From the NCBI GenBank assembly GCA_943370285.1, contig CALRQJ020000006.1, positions 124,001 to 188,000 on the forward strand: a stretch of 64,000 nucleotides of DNA, given 5' to 3'. Numbering within the stretch: the first letter of the stretch is position 1; every line of letters starts with the position of its first letter. The position numbers and the translations under genes were made by a program. This stretch comes from CALRQJ02 sp943370285. GTDB taxonomy: Bacteria; Bacteroidota; Bacteroidia; Chitinophagales; Chitinophagaceae. The notes beneath the pieces were generated by a model, which made no database searches, had not been told where the DNA came from, and saw only the letters and a program-made list of their open reading frames with translations. Shown here in pieces: positions 17,681 through 25,640 of this stretch.

Positions 17681-18793
17681 GTGTTCAAAAAAATTAGTAC
17701 CTTTTTTACAACCCTTGTGGCGTTAGCTTATGTGTTAGCTTCGCTTACACCCTATATTTCGTCGGTTGATTGGTGGCCTATGACATTTTTGGCTTTAGGG
17801 TATCCATTTATTTTCATGGTAATGGTTGTTACAATCATTGGATGGCTTTTTGTTAAGAAGAAAGTTGCATTCGCTCTTTGTTTGGTTCTTTTGTTCGGCT
17901 ATAAAAACTTATTCAGCACATTAGCCATCAACCTCAATGCAAAACCTTTAAACACTGTAAAAGAACCTGGCACCTTAAGAATACTCAACTGGAATGTACA
18001 AGACTTTACCAATAGTGCCGTTGCTGCAGATAGTCTCAATGCCAATCGCAGGCAAATCATGAATTATATCAAGCAGTACCAGCCCGATATAATTTGCATG
18101 CAAGATTTCACCGAACTCTATGCCCCGGCTACTTATTCTAATGTGGTAGAAATAAGAGACAGCCTACATTATCCGTATTTCTATTTTGCTGTTAACATTG
18201 GCAAATCGCCGCCTTACGGAACCGTAAATTCAGGTGTGGCCATATTTTCTCGTTACCCCATTGTAGATAGCGGTTCAGTAGAGTTACCTAAAATCGTATA
18301 TAATGAAAAAATAGCTTTTGTAGATATTCTCTTGAACAATAAAAAACTACGCATTTTCAACACTCACCTTTCTTCTATGCAGCTATTTATTCCCGATGAT
18401 GTGGAGAGAGATACCGCTTGGGAGCAATATGACAATGGATTTATCTACCGAGCTACAATGTTTGAAAAATTGCGCCGCTACGATCAATTGCATGTACAAC
18501 AAGCACAAAAAACAAAAGCAATATTAAAACAATCGCCATATCCTTTTATTTTCTGTGGCGATTTGAATACCACACCCGCAGGTACACCTTACCACATCAT
18601 CAGTAAAAACTTGAAGGATGCCTTTTTGCAACAAGGCAGCGGCTTAGGCGCTACTTACGATAATCGCTTACCTACCATTCGTATCGATTATATTTTAACC
18701 TCTCCATCACTTACCACCAAGCGATTTAATAAAGACAATATCAAATGCTCAGATCACTACCCCGTTATGGCCGATATTAAACTGCCGGATTAA
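17681..18793 (+). CDS. membrane-anchored endonuclease/exonuclease/phosphatase family protein (1)
   Basis: This 370-residue protein has three hydrophobic N-terminal segments (about 1-90) followed by an EEP domain: RILNWNVQDF, FNTHLSS, FCGDLNTTP and the terminal SDHYPVMADI. At the usual metal-binding QE position the sequence is IICMQDF, an Asp instead of Glu. Start is GTG 17681, 15 bases after the rhomboid-like gene. The next gene is a paralog with the same architecture. The EEP family covers nucleases, sphingomyelinases and inositol phosphatases; the active site should face one side of the membrane only, and its substrate is unknown. Confidence 0.87.
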   Translation: MFKKISTFFTTLVALAYVLASLTPYISSVDWWPMTFLALGYPFIFMVMVVTIIGWLFVKKKVAFALCLVLLFGYKNLFSTLAINLNAKPLNTVKEPGTLRILNWNVQDFTNSAVAADSLNANRRQIMNYIKQYQPDIICMQDFTELYAPATYSNVVEIRDSLHYPYFYFAVNIGKSPPYGTVNSGVAIFSRYPIVDSGSVELPKIVYNEKIAFVDILLNNKKLRIFNTHLSSMQLFIPDDVERDTAWEQYDNGFIYRATMFEKLRRYDQLHVQQAQKTKAILKQSPYPFIFCGDLNTTPAGTPYHIISKNLKDAFLQQGSGLGATYDNRLPTIRIDYILTSPSLTTKRFNKDNIKCSDHYPVMADIKLPD

Positions 18794-18830
18794 GCTACGC
18801 TTACTATCGTTATTTTCTTATTTTTAACCC

Positions 18831-19955
18831 ATGGCCATTTCTTTCTTACGCAAAACCACCAAGCGTTTTTTTATCATTACTACAAGTATGATAGCGTTCT
18901 TTTATTTGTTGGCCTGTTTGGTTCCTTATCTTGATTTATCTGTTTGGTGGATGACCGGTTTTTTGGCTATTGGCTTTCCTTATTTAGCTATACTATTGTT
19001 TTTTTGCATGTTGTTTTGGTTAATCATCAAACCAAAATACGCCATACCGTTTTTTGTTATTTTTTTAGTTGGCTTTAAACAATTGCAAGTAGTAATGGCC
19101 ATCAACCGGACAAGTGCTGCTTACCGTACCGAAGTTCAACCCAACCAAATTAGAATTGCCAATTGGAATATTCGCAGTTTTGAAGGGTTGGTGTCGAGAG
19201 ATAAAAAAAGATTTATCCGAAACGATGTAACCGATTGTATTCAGGGTACAAAAGCCGATGTGATTTGCTTGCAAGAATTTAATCATTCCTATACCAAGGG
19301 GCAACAATCCAACAACTTGGCGCTATTCACCAAAATCTATCCCTACTACTATTTTGCCCGAGATTTTAAAAAGGGTAATGGTGTTTATGTATCTGGCAGT
19401 ATCATTTTTTCAAAATATCCAATCGTTGATTCCGGCAAAGTCGTTTTTCCGGGTAGATATAGCGAAAGCATTATTTATGCTGATATTTTTAATGGTAATG
19501 ATACCATCCGTATATATACCACACACTTACAATCTTTCCGTTTTAATCGTGCCGATTATGAAGGCATGGAACAAATTAGGCAAAGCAAAGAAGAAGCCAT
19601 CGATGCTTCTGTAGGATTGGTGCAAAAAATGAAAGCCGCCTTCATTAAAAGGGGTCAGCAAGCCAATATTGTGAGAGAAACCATCGATGAAAGTCCATAC
19701 CCATCGATTATTTGCGGCGATTTTAATGATGTGCCCAATAGCTACACTTATGCCCATATTAAAGGCAATAACCGTAAAGATGTTTTTTTAAGCAAAGGCT
19801 TGGGCATTGGCCGCACTTATATTGCTTTAGCACCAACCCTACGTATTGACTATATCATGCCCGATAATCGCTTTACTATACACCAAATGGATATGGTAGA
19901 TGAAGATTTAAGCGACCATATTATGCTGGTAGCTGATATTAGTCTAAAAAAATAA
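18831..19955 (+). CDS. membrane-anchored endonuclease/exonuclease/phosphatase family protein (2)
   Basis: This 374-residue paralog of the preceding gene has N-terminal hydrophobic segments (FIITTSMIAFFYLLACLVPY, WMTGFLAIGFPYLAILLFFC) and a full EEP domain. The motifs are RIANWNIRSF, VICLQEF (the Glu is kept here), TTHLQSF, ICGDFNDVP and LSDHIMLVADI. Compared with copy 1 it keeps the standard metal ligand. ATG 18831 is preceded by TATTTTTA, close to the -7 consensus. Tandem duplication is the simplest origin. Confidence 0.9.
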   Translation: MAISFLRKTTKRFFIITTSMIAFFYLLACLVPYLDLSVWWMTGFLAIGFPYLAILLFFCMLFWLIIKPKYAIPFFVIFLVGFKQLQVVMAINRTSAAYRTEVQPNQIRIANWNIRSFEGLVSRDKKRFIRNDVTDCIQGTKADVICLQEFNHSYTKGQQSNNLALFTKIYPYYYFARDFKKGNGVYVSGSIIFSKYPIVDSGKVVFPGRYSESIIYADIFNGNDTIRIYTTHLQSFRFNRADYEGMEQIRQSKEEAIDASVGLVQKMKAAFIKRGQQANIVRETIDESPYPSIICGDFNDVPNSYTYAHIKGNNRKDVFLSKGLGIGRTYIALAPTLRIDYIMPDNRFTIHQMDMVDEDLSDHIMLVADISLKK

Positions 19956-19963
19956 TATCTTCG
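19956..19963 (+). promoter_or_regulatory. -7 box in front of the Cys leader peptide
   Basis: TATCTTCG differs from TAnnTTTG at one base and is followed by CCATTATG, very like the TATCTTTGCC context at 26225. It lies inside the intergenic region after the EEP gene stop (19955) and ends five bases before the leader ATG. Confidence 0.55.
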
Positions 19964-19968
19964 CCATT

Positions 19969-20007
19969 ATGAAACCTTCTTTTCGCCGCACTTGTTGTTG
20001 TTGCTGA
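19969..20007 (+). CDS. cysteine-rich leader peptide (attenuator) upstream of cysS
   Basis: ATG 19969 to TGA 20007 encodes the 12-residue peptide MKPSFRRTCCCC. Four consecutive cysteine codons (TGT TGT TGT TGC) stand directly before the stop. It starts five bases after a -7-like box and lies 76 bases upstream of the cysteinyl-tRNA synthetase start. Tandem codons for the cognate amino acid in a short ORF ahead of an aminoacyl-tRNA synthetase are the signature of ribosome-stalling attenuation. A short hairpin follows at 20022-20043. I do not recognise this as a named regulator in Bacteroidota; mycobacterial polycysteine uORFs upstream of sulfur genes are an analogy. Confidence 0.7.
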   Translation: MKPSFRRTCCCC

Positions 20008-20021
20008 TTGAGTTCCTCTTG

Positions 20022-20043
20022 AGGCACTTGTCCGTCTGTGCCT
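20022..20043 (+). promoter_or_regulatory. hairpin between Cys leader and cysS
   Basis: AGGCAC (20022-20027) pairs with GTGCCT (20038-20043) over a 10-base loop, 14 bases after the leader stop. No T-run follows directly, so it looks more like a translational or anti-structure element than an intrinsic terminator. A pyrimidine-rich stretch (ATTCTTTCCTTTT) precedes cysS. Confidence 0.4.
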
Positions 20044-20083
20044 GTATATCAAACCCCATTCTTTCCTTTTATTATTATTGATT

Positions 20084-21586
20084 ATGCTTCAAGTATATAA
20101 TTCATTAACCAGAAAAAAAGAACCGTTTATTTCCATCACTCCCGGCCATGTAGGTTTGTATGTATGCGGACCAACCGTTAGCGGCGAAAGTCATTTAGGT
20201 CATGCCAGACCATATATTACGTTTGATGTAGTGTATCGTTATCTCAGTTATTTGGGCAATAAAGTTCGCTATGTTAGAAATATTACCGACGCCGGACATT
20301 TTGAAGAAGAAGGCCGTGAGGCTGAAGATAAAGTGAGTAAAAAAGCCTTGCTCGAAAAATTAGAACCTATGGAATTGGTGCAGAAATACACCAATATGTT
20401 TCATTGGGCCATGTTGCAATTTAATTGTGTTGAACCCAGTATTGAGCCAACCGCTACCGGACATATAGTAGAGCAAATTGTAATGATCGAAAAAATTATT
20501 GCAGATGGTTATGGGTATGTGGTGAATGGCTCGGTTTATTTTGATGTAGCTAAATACCACGAAGATTTTTCAGCCAAAGGCATGCCTTACGGTATGTTGA
20601 GTGGTCGGGTGTTAGATGATATGTTAGAATCTACCAGAGCATTAGATAACCAAGAAGAAAAACGCAGCAAAGCAGATTTTGCTTTATGGAAAAATGCGCC
20701 GCCTGAACATATTATGCGTTGGCCTAGCCCATGGGGCGAAGGTTTTCCCGGTTGGCATATTGAGTGCTCTGCCATGAGTAAAAAATATTTGGGCGAAGAG
20801 TTTGACATTCACGGAGGTGGTATGGATTTGCAATTTCCGCACCACGAATGTGAGATTGCACAAAGTGCAGTTTGCAATCATGGTAAGTTAAATGCTCGTT
20901 ATTGGTTGCACAATAATATGATTACCATCAATGGTCGTAAGATGGGCAAAAGTTATAATAATGTGATTAAGCTGAGTGAGCTGTTCAATGGCACACATCC
21001 CATTTTAGAGCAAGCTTATCACCCCATGACAGTACGATTTTTCATTTTGCAATCGCATTACCGCAGTACATTAGATTTTAGTAACGATGCGTTGAAAGCT
21101 TCTGAAAAAGCTTTTAAACGTATTTGGGAGGCTTACGAAAACTTGAACAATTTAACAAGTGCAAACGCTGTGGCAACCTATCCTGAAATAGAAGCTAAAG
21201 TAAAACAGTATATCGCCGAGTTTGATGTGTTTATGAACGATGATTTAAACACGGCTAAAGTATTGGCTAATATGTTTGAATTAGTGCCCATCATCAATGG
21301 AATCAAAGACAAACATTTGGCGGCAGATGTAATTAGTGCTGATACATTACACTTGTTGCAACAGCAAATGAAATTGTACATTGAATCTATTTTTGGATTG
21401 AAAAGTGATAATGCAGACAGCAATGGTAAACTTTCCGGCGTCTTGGAATTGTTGATTGAATTGCGAAAGCAATCGAAAGCAAAAAAAGACTTTGTAACAA
21501 GCGATAAAATTCGCAACGAGTTACAAGCTATGGGCATTCAATTAAAAGATGAAAAAGATGGCAGTGTAAGTTATTCGCTGCTTTAA
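20084..21586 (+). CDS. cysS: cysteinyl-tRNA synthetase
   Basis: This 500-residue class I aminoacyl-tRNA synthetase charges tRNA-Cys. The motifs are YVCGPTVSGESHLGHARPY (zinc Cys plus the HIGH-equivalent HLGH), WHIECSAMS and FPHHECEIAQS (remaining zinc ligands), and RKMGKS (KMSKS loop). A C-terminal helical anticodon domain ends the protein. The length is typical. The ATG at 20084 (MLQVYNSL) is preferred to an in-frame TTG at 20078. A leader peptide with four Cys codons lies upstream, which suggests expression controlled by Cys-tRNA charging. A lipoprotein gene starts nine bases after the stop. Confidence 0.97.
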   Translation: MLQVYNSLTRKKEPFISITPGHVGLYVCGPTVSGESHLGHARPYITFDVVYRYLSYLGNKVRYVRNITDAGHFEEEGREAEDKVSKKALLEKLEPMELVQKYTNMFHWAMLQFNCVEPSIEPTATGHIVEQIVMIEKIIADGYGYVVNGSVYFDVAKYHEDFSAKGMPYGMLSGRVLDDMLESTRALDNQEEKRSKADFALWKNAPPEHIMRWPSPWGEGFPGWHIECSAMSKKYLGEEFDIHGGGMDLQFPHHECEIAQSAVCNHGKLNARYWLHNNMITINGRKMGKSYNNVIKLSELFNGTHPILEQAYHPMTVRFFILQSHYRSTLDFSNDALKASEKAFKRIWEAYENLNNLTSANAVATYPEIEAKVKQYIAEFDVFMNDDLNTAKVLANMFELVPIINGIKDKHLAADVISADTLHLLQQQMKLYIESIFGLKSDNADSNGKLSGVLELLIELRKQSKAKKDFVTSDKIRNELQAMGIQLKDEKDGSVSYSLL

Positions 21587-21595
21587 CTACAACAT

Positions 21596-22144
21596 ATGAA
21601 ACGCCGATTATATTTAGTTCCGTTGATATTTGCAGCCATTAGTTTGATGGCTTGCCAAAAGGAACTGTCAATAGATACCGGCACTAACAATACCGGCGGA
21701 GGTGGAGGAACACCACCTCCGCCAACGTATCATATTCAATGCAAAGTAGACGGTGTGCTGAAAACCTTTAATACCAATATGCTAGCCACAAATACCACTG
21801 CTGGCGGCATACATGCAATAGGCATTGCCGGAACAACAGCAGCGACGGCCGGAGCCGATGTAATTAATATCGTCATTACCGGAAAACCCGGTGCTACAAT
21901 TGTACCCGGCAATTATATAGAAACCAATACAGCAAGCTTTTTCACTACCGCCCAATATAATAGCGGCTCAAATTTGTTTGCTGCCGGTGTAAATATGAGC
22001 CCTACACCCGCCTTTCAAGTAAATATTACCACACTCAACAGCACAGAAATACAAGGTAGTTTTAGTGGTGCTTGTTATGGCAATTTAGGGCTTGGTCCTG
22101 CTAAAGTAACCCTCACCGAAGGAATGTTTTTGGTGAAGTTTTAA
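21596..22144 (+). CDS. putative outer-membrane lipoprotein
   Basis: This 182-residue protein has a lipoprotein signal (LYLVPLIFAAISLMAC) with the cysteine at about residue 20. A Gly/Pro-rich linker (GGGGGTPPPPTY) and a beta-rich domain beginning HIQCKVDGVLKTF follow. The pattern resembles the small DUF6252-like Bacteroidota lipoproteins, but I assign no function. It follows cysS by nine bases and could be read through from it. Confidence 0.75.
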   Translation: MKRRLYLVPLIFAAISLMACQKELSIDTGTNNTGGGGGTPPPPTYHIQCKVDGVLKTFNTNMLATNTTAGGIHAIGIAGTTAATAGADVINIVITGKPGATIVPGNYIETNTASFFTTAQYNSGSNLFAAGVNMSPTPAFQVNITTLNSTEIQGSFSGACYGNLGLGPAKVTLTEGMFLVKF

Positions 22145-22166
22145 GTAAGCATGGATGAAAAGCAAT

Positions 22167-22286
22167 AGCTCCGTAGGTGTGATATGTTGGTAGTAATATG
22201 GAAAATAAAATGTATTGAGCTCCATCGGAGCGGCATGTTGCTAAAGCCTTTCGGGGTCTCCTGCAAGGGGGCCCCGAAAGGACGAA
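22167..22286. repeat. interspersed intergenic repeat, copy A
   Basis: Two related units, GCTCCGTAGGTGTGATATG (22168-22186) and GAGCTCCATCGGAGCGGCATG (22217-22237), are followed by a 12-bp hairpin (CCTTTCGGGGTC / GGCCCCGAAAGG, 22247-22281, one G-T pair) and GACGAAC. The second half recurs at 22946-23013. The hairpin may also serve as terminator for the cysS-lipoprotein transcript. Confidence 0.6.
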
Positions 22287-22306
22287 CGGATTATTTTGGT
22301 AAAGTT

Positions 22307-22765
22307 TTAGGGGTTAATCTTCCAAATTCTATCGTGTGCCGGTAAATATTCGGGTAAAGCTGCAGAGCCATACCAAGAATAGGTTTCGGCTTTTAAGAGA
22401 TTGGCTTTAATAGCCGGATCTGATTCAAGTAATACAATTGCCTCGTTTATGGTAGGTACATTTAAAATGAATAATCCTCTTAAACTAGCATCATTTTTTG
22501 CAAACGGTCCGGCCACTACCAATTGCTTGGCTTGTACTAATTTATCCATATTAGCCATATGCCCTTTGAAACAACTGTCTATAAAAGCTTTATCGGTGCT
22601 TTTATTATCGCCGGTTTTGAGTATGACAAAAACATATTTCTTCATGCCAAAATCATCTGCATTTAACTTTCTGGCAAGTGCAGTATCCAGTTTGGGATTG
22701 GTGGTTTGAGCAATGCCGATACTAGATACCATCATTAGAATACAGGCAAATATTAGCGCTTTCAT
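22307..22765 (-). CDS. secreted YCII-related domain protein
   Basis: This 152-residue protein has a signal peptide (LIFACILMMVSSIGIAQ) and a YCII/dimeric alpha-beta-barrel domain: KYVFVILKTGDNKS, HMANMDKLVQAKQLVVAGPF, LRGLFILNV, EAIVLLESDPAIKANL. The final segment, SWYGSAALPEYL, is usual for the family. YciI-like proteins are small ferredoxin-fold proteins, some with hydrolase-type activity; the exported version has no known substrate. Both flanks carry copies of the same intergenic repeat. Confidence 0.85.
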   Translation of the reverse strand: MKALIFACILMMVSSIGIAQTTNPKLDTALARKLNADDFGMKKYVFVILKTGDNKSTDKAFIDSCFKGHMANMDKLVQAKQLVVAGPFAKNDASLRGLFILNVPTINEAIVLLESDPAIKANLLKAETYSWYGSAALPEYLPAHDRIWKINP

Positions 22766-22945
22766 GTGTTTGTATGGTTAAAGGGTAAACAATCTTATGC
22801 TTAAGCATATATCTAAGCTACGATAGAATTAGATAATTCATACTTCTGGTTACTACAAAATCCCTTTGCTTATGATGCTGTGATAAAAAATTCAATTGAA
22901 GAAATATCTTCTAGCGTTGGGATCACATCTGGGTTGTAGAAAATC

Positions 22946-23013
22946 AGCTTCATCGGAGCGGCATGAAACAAACGCTTTTCGGGGTCCCTTACAGCAGACC
23001 CCGAAAAGACGAA
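22946..23013. repeat. interspersed intergenic repeat, copy B
   Basis: AGCTTCATCGGAGCGGCATG (22946-22965) is followed by a perfect 12-bp hairpin (CTTTTCGGGGTC 22975-22986 / GACCCCGAAAAG 22997-23008) and GACGAAC. It is a diverged direct copy of the 22217-22286 element on the other side of the YCII gene. The arms carry compensating changes that preserve pairing. Confidence 0.6.
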
Positions 23014-23042
23014 CCAAAAAAACCGCAGCGTTTACTGCGGTT
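23014..23042 (-). terminator. rho-independent terminator of mqnC
   Basis: An 8-bp stem (AACCGCAG 23021-23028 / CTGCGGTT 23035-23042) has an A-run at 23016-23022 on the plus strand, which is a T-run after the stem when read on the minus strand. It lies just beyond the mqnC stop. Confidence 0.75.
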
Positions 23043-23066
23043 CGTTATTCAATGGATAGATGGGTT

Positions 23067-24191
23067 TTAATAATTAATCACCTGCTCTTGTATGGCTTCG
23101 GGTACGTCTCGCCATTCGTATTGTTGGTTACGCAATTGCGGTTCAAAACCGGCCTCTCTAATGGCATCTTGCATGGTTTTGTAAGTGAATCGGTGTGGAG
23201 CACCGGCAGCACTCACCACATTTTCTTCAATCATAATACTACCAAAATCGTTGGCACCGGCATGTAAACAAATTTGTGCGGTTTGCTTACCCACTGTTAA
23301 CCAACTAGCTTGTATGTTTTTAATATTGGGTAGCATGATTCGGCTAATGGCAATCATCCTAATATACTCTTCGGGTGTGGTTAAGTTTTGTACGCCACGT
23401 ATTCTGGCCAACAAAGTATCTACATCTTGAAAAGTCCAAGGTATAAAAGCTAAAAAGCCTTTTGCTCCATCGGGCTTGCGGCTTTGTACTTCTCTAATGC
23501 GTACCAAATGTATAAACCGTTCTTCTAATGTTTCTACATGGCCAAACATCATAGTGGCACTGGTAGTAATGTTGAGGTTATGGCATTGGTGCATGATTTC
23601 TAGCCACTCGTCGGCACCACATTTTCCTTTGCTAATAAGGCGACGAACCCTATCCACCAAAATCTCGGCACCGGCACCGGGTAAAGAATCCATGCCTGCT
23701 TCTTTCAGTGCTTTTAATACTTCGTAATGGGTAGATTTTTCGAGTTTAGTAATATGAGCTACTTCGGGTGGTCCTAAAGCATGCAATTTAATTGTAGGAA
23801 ATTCCTGCTTGATTTGACGGAAAGTGTTGGTATAAAAATCTAACCCTAACTCGGGGTGATGTCCACCTTGAAGCAATAATTGGTCTCCACCGTATTGAAT
23901 GGTTTCGGTAATTTTTTGCCGATAAGTTTCCATATCGGTGATGTAGGCTTCTTCATGTCCGGGTATGCGGTAGAAATTGCAAAACTTACAGTTGGCAATA
24001 CACACATTGGTCGTATTGACATTACGGTCTATCTGCCAGGTTACTTTGCCATGCGGCACTTGTTGTTTTCTAAGCGTATCGGCAACTTGCATTAAATCGG
24101 TTAGTGGGGCATGTTCAAATAAAAACATACCTTCTTCTACCGTTAAAAATTCAAAGGCAAGGGCTTTTTGGTATAAGGAAGCTAATTGCAT
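23067..24191 (-). CDS. mqnC: cyclic dehypoxanthinyl futalosine synthase (radical SAM)
   Basis: This 374-residue radical SAM enzyme of the futalosine menaquinone pathway converts dehypoxanthine futalosine to its cyclic form. The motif WQIDRNVNTTNVCIANCKFC carries the CxxxCxxC cluster (about residues 55-62). GGDQLLLQGGHHPELG, GAGAEIL, TATMMFGHVET and HAGANDFGSIMIEENV match MqnC, whereas the MqnE core differs. ATG 24191 is preferred to an in-frame ATG at 24224 because an exact -7 box (TACCTTTG on this strand, 24222-24229) overlaps the upper start. It implies menaquinone-based respiration. None of the other mqn genes is nearby. Confidence 0.93.
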   Translation of the reverse strand: MQLASLYQKALAFEFLTVEEGMFLFEHAPLTDLMQVADTLRKQQVPHGKVTWQIDRNVNTTNVCIANCKFCNFYRIPGHEEAYITDMETYRQKITETIQYGGDQLLLQGGHHPELGLDFYTNTFRQIKQEFPTIKLHALGPPEVAHITKLEKSTHYEVLKALKEAGMDSLPGAGAEILVDRVRRLISKGKCGADEWLEIMHQCHNLNITTSATMMFGHVETLEERFIHLVRIREVQSRKPDGAKGFLAFIPWTFQDVDTLLARIRGVQNLTTPEEYIRMIAISRIMLPNIKNIQASWLTVGKQTAQICLHAGANDFGSIMIEENVVSAAGAPHRFTYKTMQDAIREAGFEPQLRNQQYEWRDVPEAIQEQVINY

Positions 24192-24221
24192 GAAAAAATG
24201 AAATTGATGATAAGAGATAAA

Positions 24222-24229
24222 CAAAGGTA
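24222..24229 (-). promoter_or_regulatory. -7 box of mqnC
   Basis: Read on the minus strand this is TACCTTTG, an exact TAnnTTTG, 30 bases before the chosen start codon at 24191. Confidence 0.5.
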
Positions 24230-24392
24230 ACAGAGATAAGTTGTATAGGTGCTCATTTTGATGTTGTGTATATTAGTTTGCATCAAAAAATAGTTGTTGG
24301 GTGTCATTATATTATTGTTTGTAGATGGATAAACGGTACAACCATCGCAAGGATAAGTTTGTATTTTCATCAGCCCAATAGTAGTAACACCG

Positions 24393-25634
24393 ATGAACGG
24401 AGCGTCGCAACAACAGTTTTATAGTAGTACCAAAGCAGGTACCATCACCAAAATAGTATTGGTGCTGTTGTTGTTTGTGACGCATGTGAAGGCACAAGAA
24501 TTATTTGAGCCGCCTGCTGCAAAACGCATTACCAAGTTTGGATTTGAGCTGTTGACAGGAGGCATCATTATTGTAAAAGCGCAGCTTGCACCCTTCCCCG
24601 ATACGCTGAATTTTGTCTTAGACACCGGCAGTGGCGGTATTTCTTTAGACTCGGCTACGGTAGCGTATTTTAAATTGCCCATTACTAAAAGTGACCGTAC
24701 CATAAGAGGCATTGCCGGAATGAAAACAGTTGATTTTGTATTGAAGCAACAATTGCAATTGCCCGGTCTTACCGTTGATAGCCTCGACTTTCATATCAAC
24801 GATTACGAATTATTAAGCAGTGTATACGGTGTTCAGATTGATGGTATTATTGGTTATAGTTTTTTAAGCCGTTATATTGTAAAACTTGATTACGATGCTC
24901 ATTCCATGGAAGTGTGGAGCAAAGGCAGTATTCGTTACCCTCGTGGAGGTTATATGTTGCGGCCAATCATCAACAGTATTCCTGTACAAAGCTCAACCAT
25001 TAAAGATAATACCGCTGTAGCGGCTAAGTTTTACTTTGATACCGGCGCCGGCCTGTGTTATTTATTGAGCCAAGAATTTGTTAGAGACAGTGGTGTTTTA
25101 AGGAAGAATAAGATTATTGTTGAAACACAAGCCGAAGGATTGGGGGGCAAAAAAGCCATGCAACTAACGACGTTGAATGAAGTAAGACTTGGTCCGTATA
25201 AATTTAAAAAAGTACCCGTTTATATTTTTGATGATGAGTTTAATGTTACGGCGTATCCGCAATTAGGCGGATTGATTGGTAATGATTTGCTGCGCCGATT
25301 TAATGTGGTCATCAATTATGCCGAAAAAGAAATTCATTTGTTACCTAATACACACTTCAATGAACCCTTCGATTATTCGTACAGCGGTTTGGGCATTTAT
25401 CAAATAGACGGTGCCATACAAGTGATTGATGTGGTAGAAGGGTCGCCGGGAGAAAAGGCAGGTTTTAAAACCGGCGATGTAATTATGGGGGTGGAGAATA
25501 ATTTTTCGTCCAATATACAAACCTATAAAACCCTGTTGCAAAGTGCCGGGGCTAGACTTAAAATTGTAGTGTTGCGAAACGGCACACCGGTCATGTTGTA
25601 CTTAAAAGTGAGGAATATTACTAAACCCCGATAG
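24393..25634 (+). CDS. retropepsin-like aspartyl protease with C-terminal PDZ domain
   Basis: This 413-residue exported protein has a signal peptide (IVLVLLLFVTHVKAQ). Two aspartyl-protease motifs follow: FVLDTGSGG near residue 76 and FYFDTGAGL near residue 215. A PDZ domain covers about 335-405 (GSPGEKAGFKTGDVIMGVEN). Two DTG lobes in one chain suggest an intramolecular pepsin-like active site rather than a retroviral-type dimer. The PDZ would bind peptide C-termini and guide substrate. Bacterial members of this family are poorly characterised; a periplasmic protein-processing role is inferred. The GNAT gene follows six bases later. Confidence 0.85.
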   Translation: MNGASQQQFYSSTKAGTITKIVLVLLLFVTHVKAQELFEPPAAKRITKFGFELLTGGIIIVKAQLAPFPDTLNFVLDTGSGGISLDSATVAYFKLPITKSDRTIRGIAGMKTVDFVLKQQLQLPGLTVDSLDFHINDYELLSSVYGVQIDGIIGYSFLSRYIVKLDYDAHSMEVWSKGSIRYPRGGYMLRPIINSIPVQSSTIKDNTAVAAKFYFDTGAGLCYLLSQEFVRDSGVLRKNKIIVETQAEGLGGKKAMQLTTLNEVRLGPYKFKKVPVYIFDDEFNVTAYPQLGGLIGNDLLRRFNVVINYAEKEIHLLPNTHFNEPFDYSYSGLGIYQIDGAIQVIDVVEGSPGEKAGFKTGDVIMGVENNFSSNIQTYKTLLQSAGARLKIVVLRNGTPVMLYLKVRNITKPR

Positions 25635-25640
25635 TGTTGT

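Noticed and set aside
22896..23267. Plus-strand 123-codon frame across the repeat and the mqnC 3' end
   Set aside because: It runs through the interspersed repeat, the terminator and antisense mqnC, so it is not a gene.
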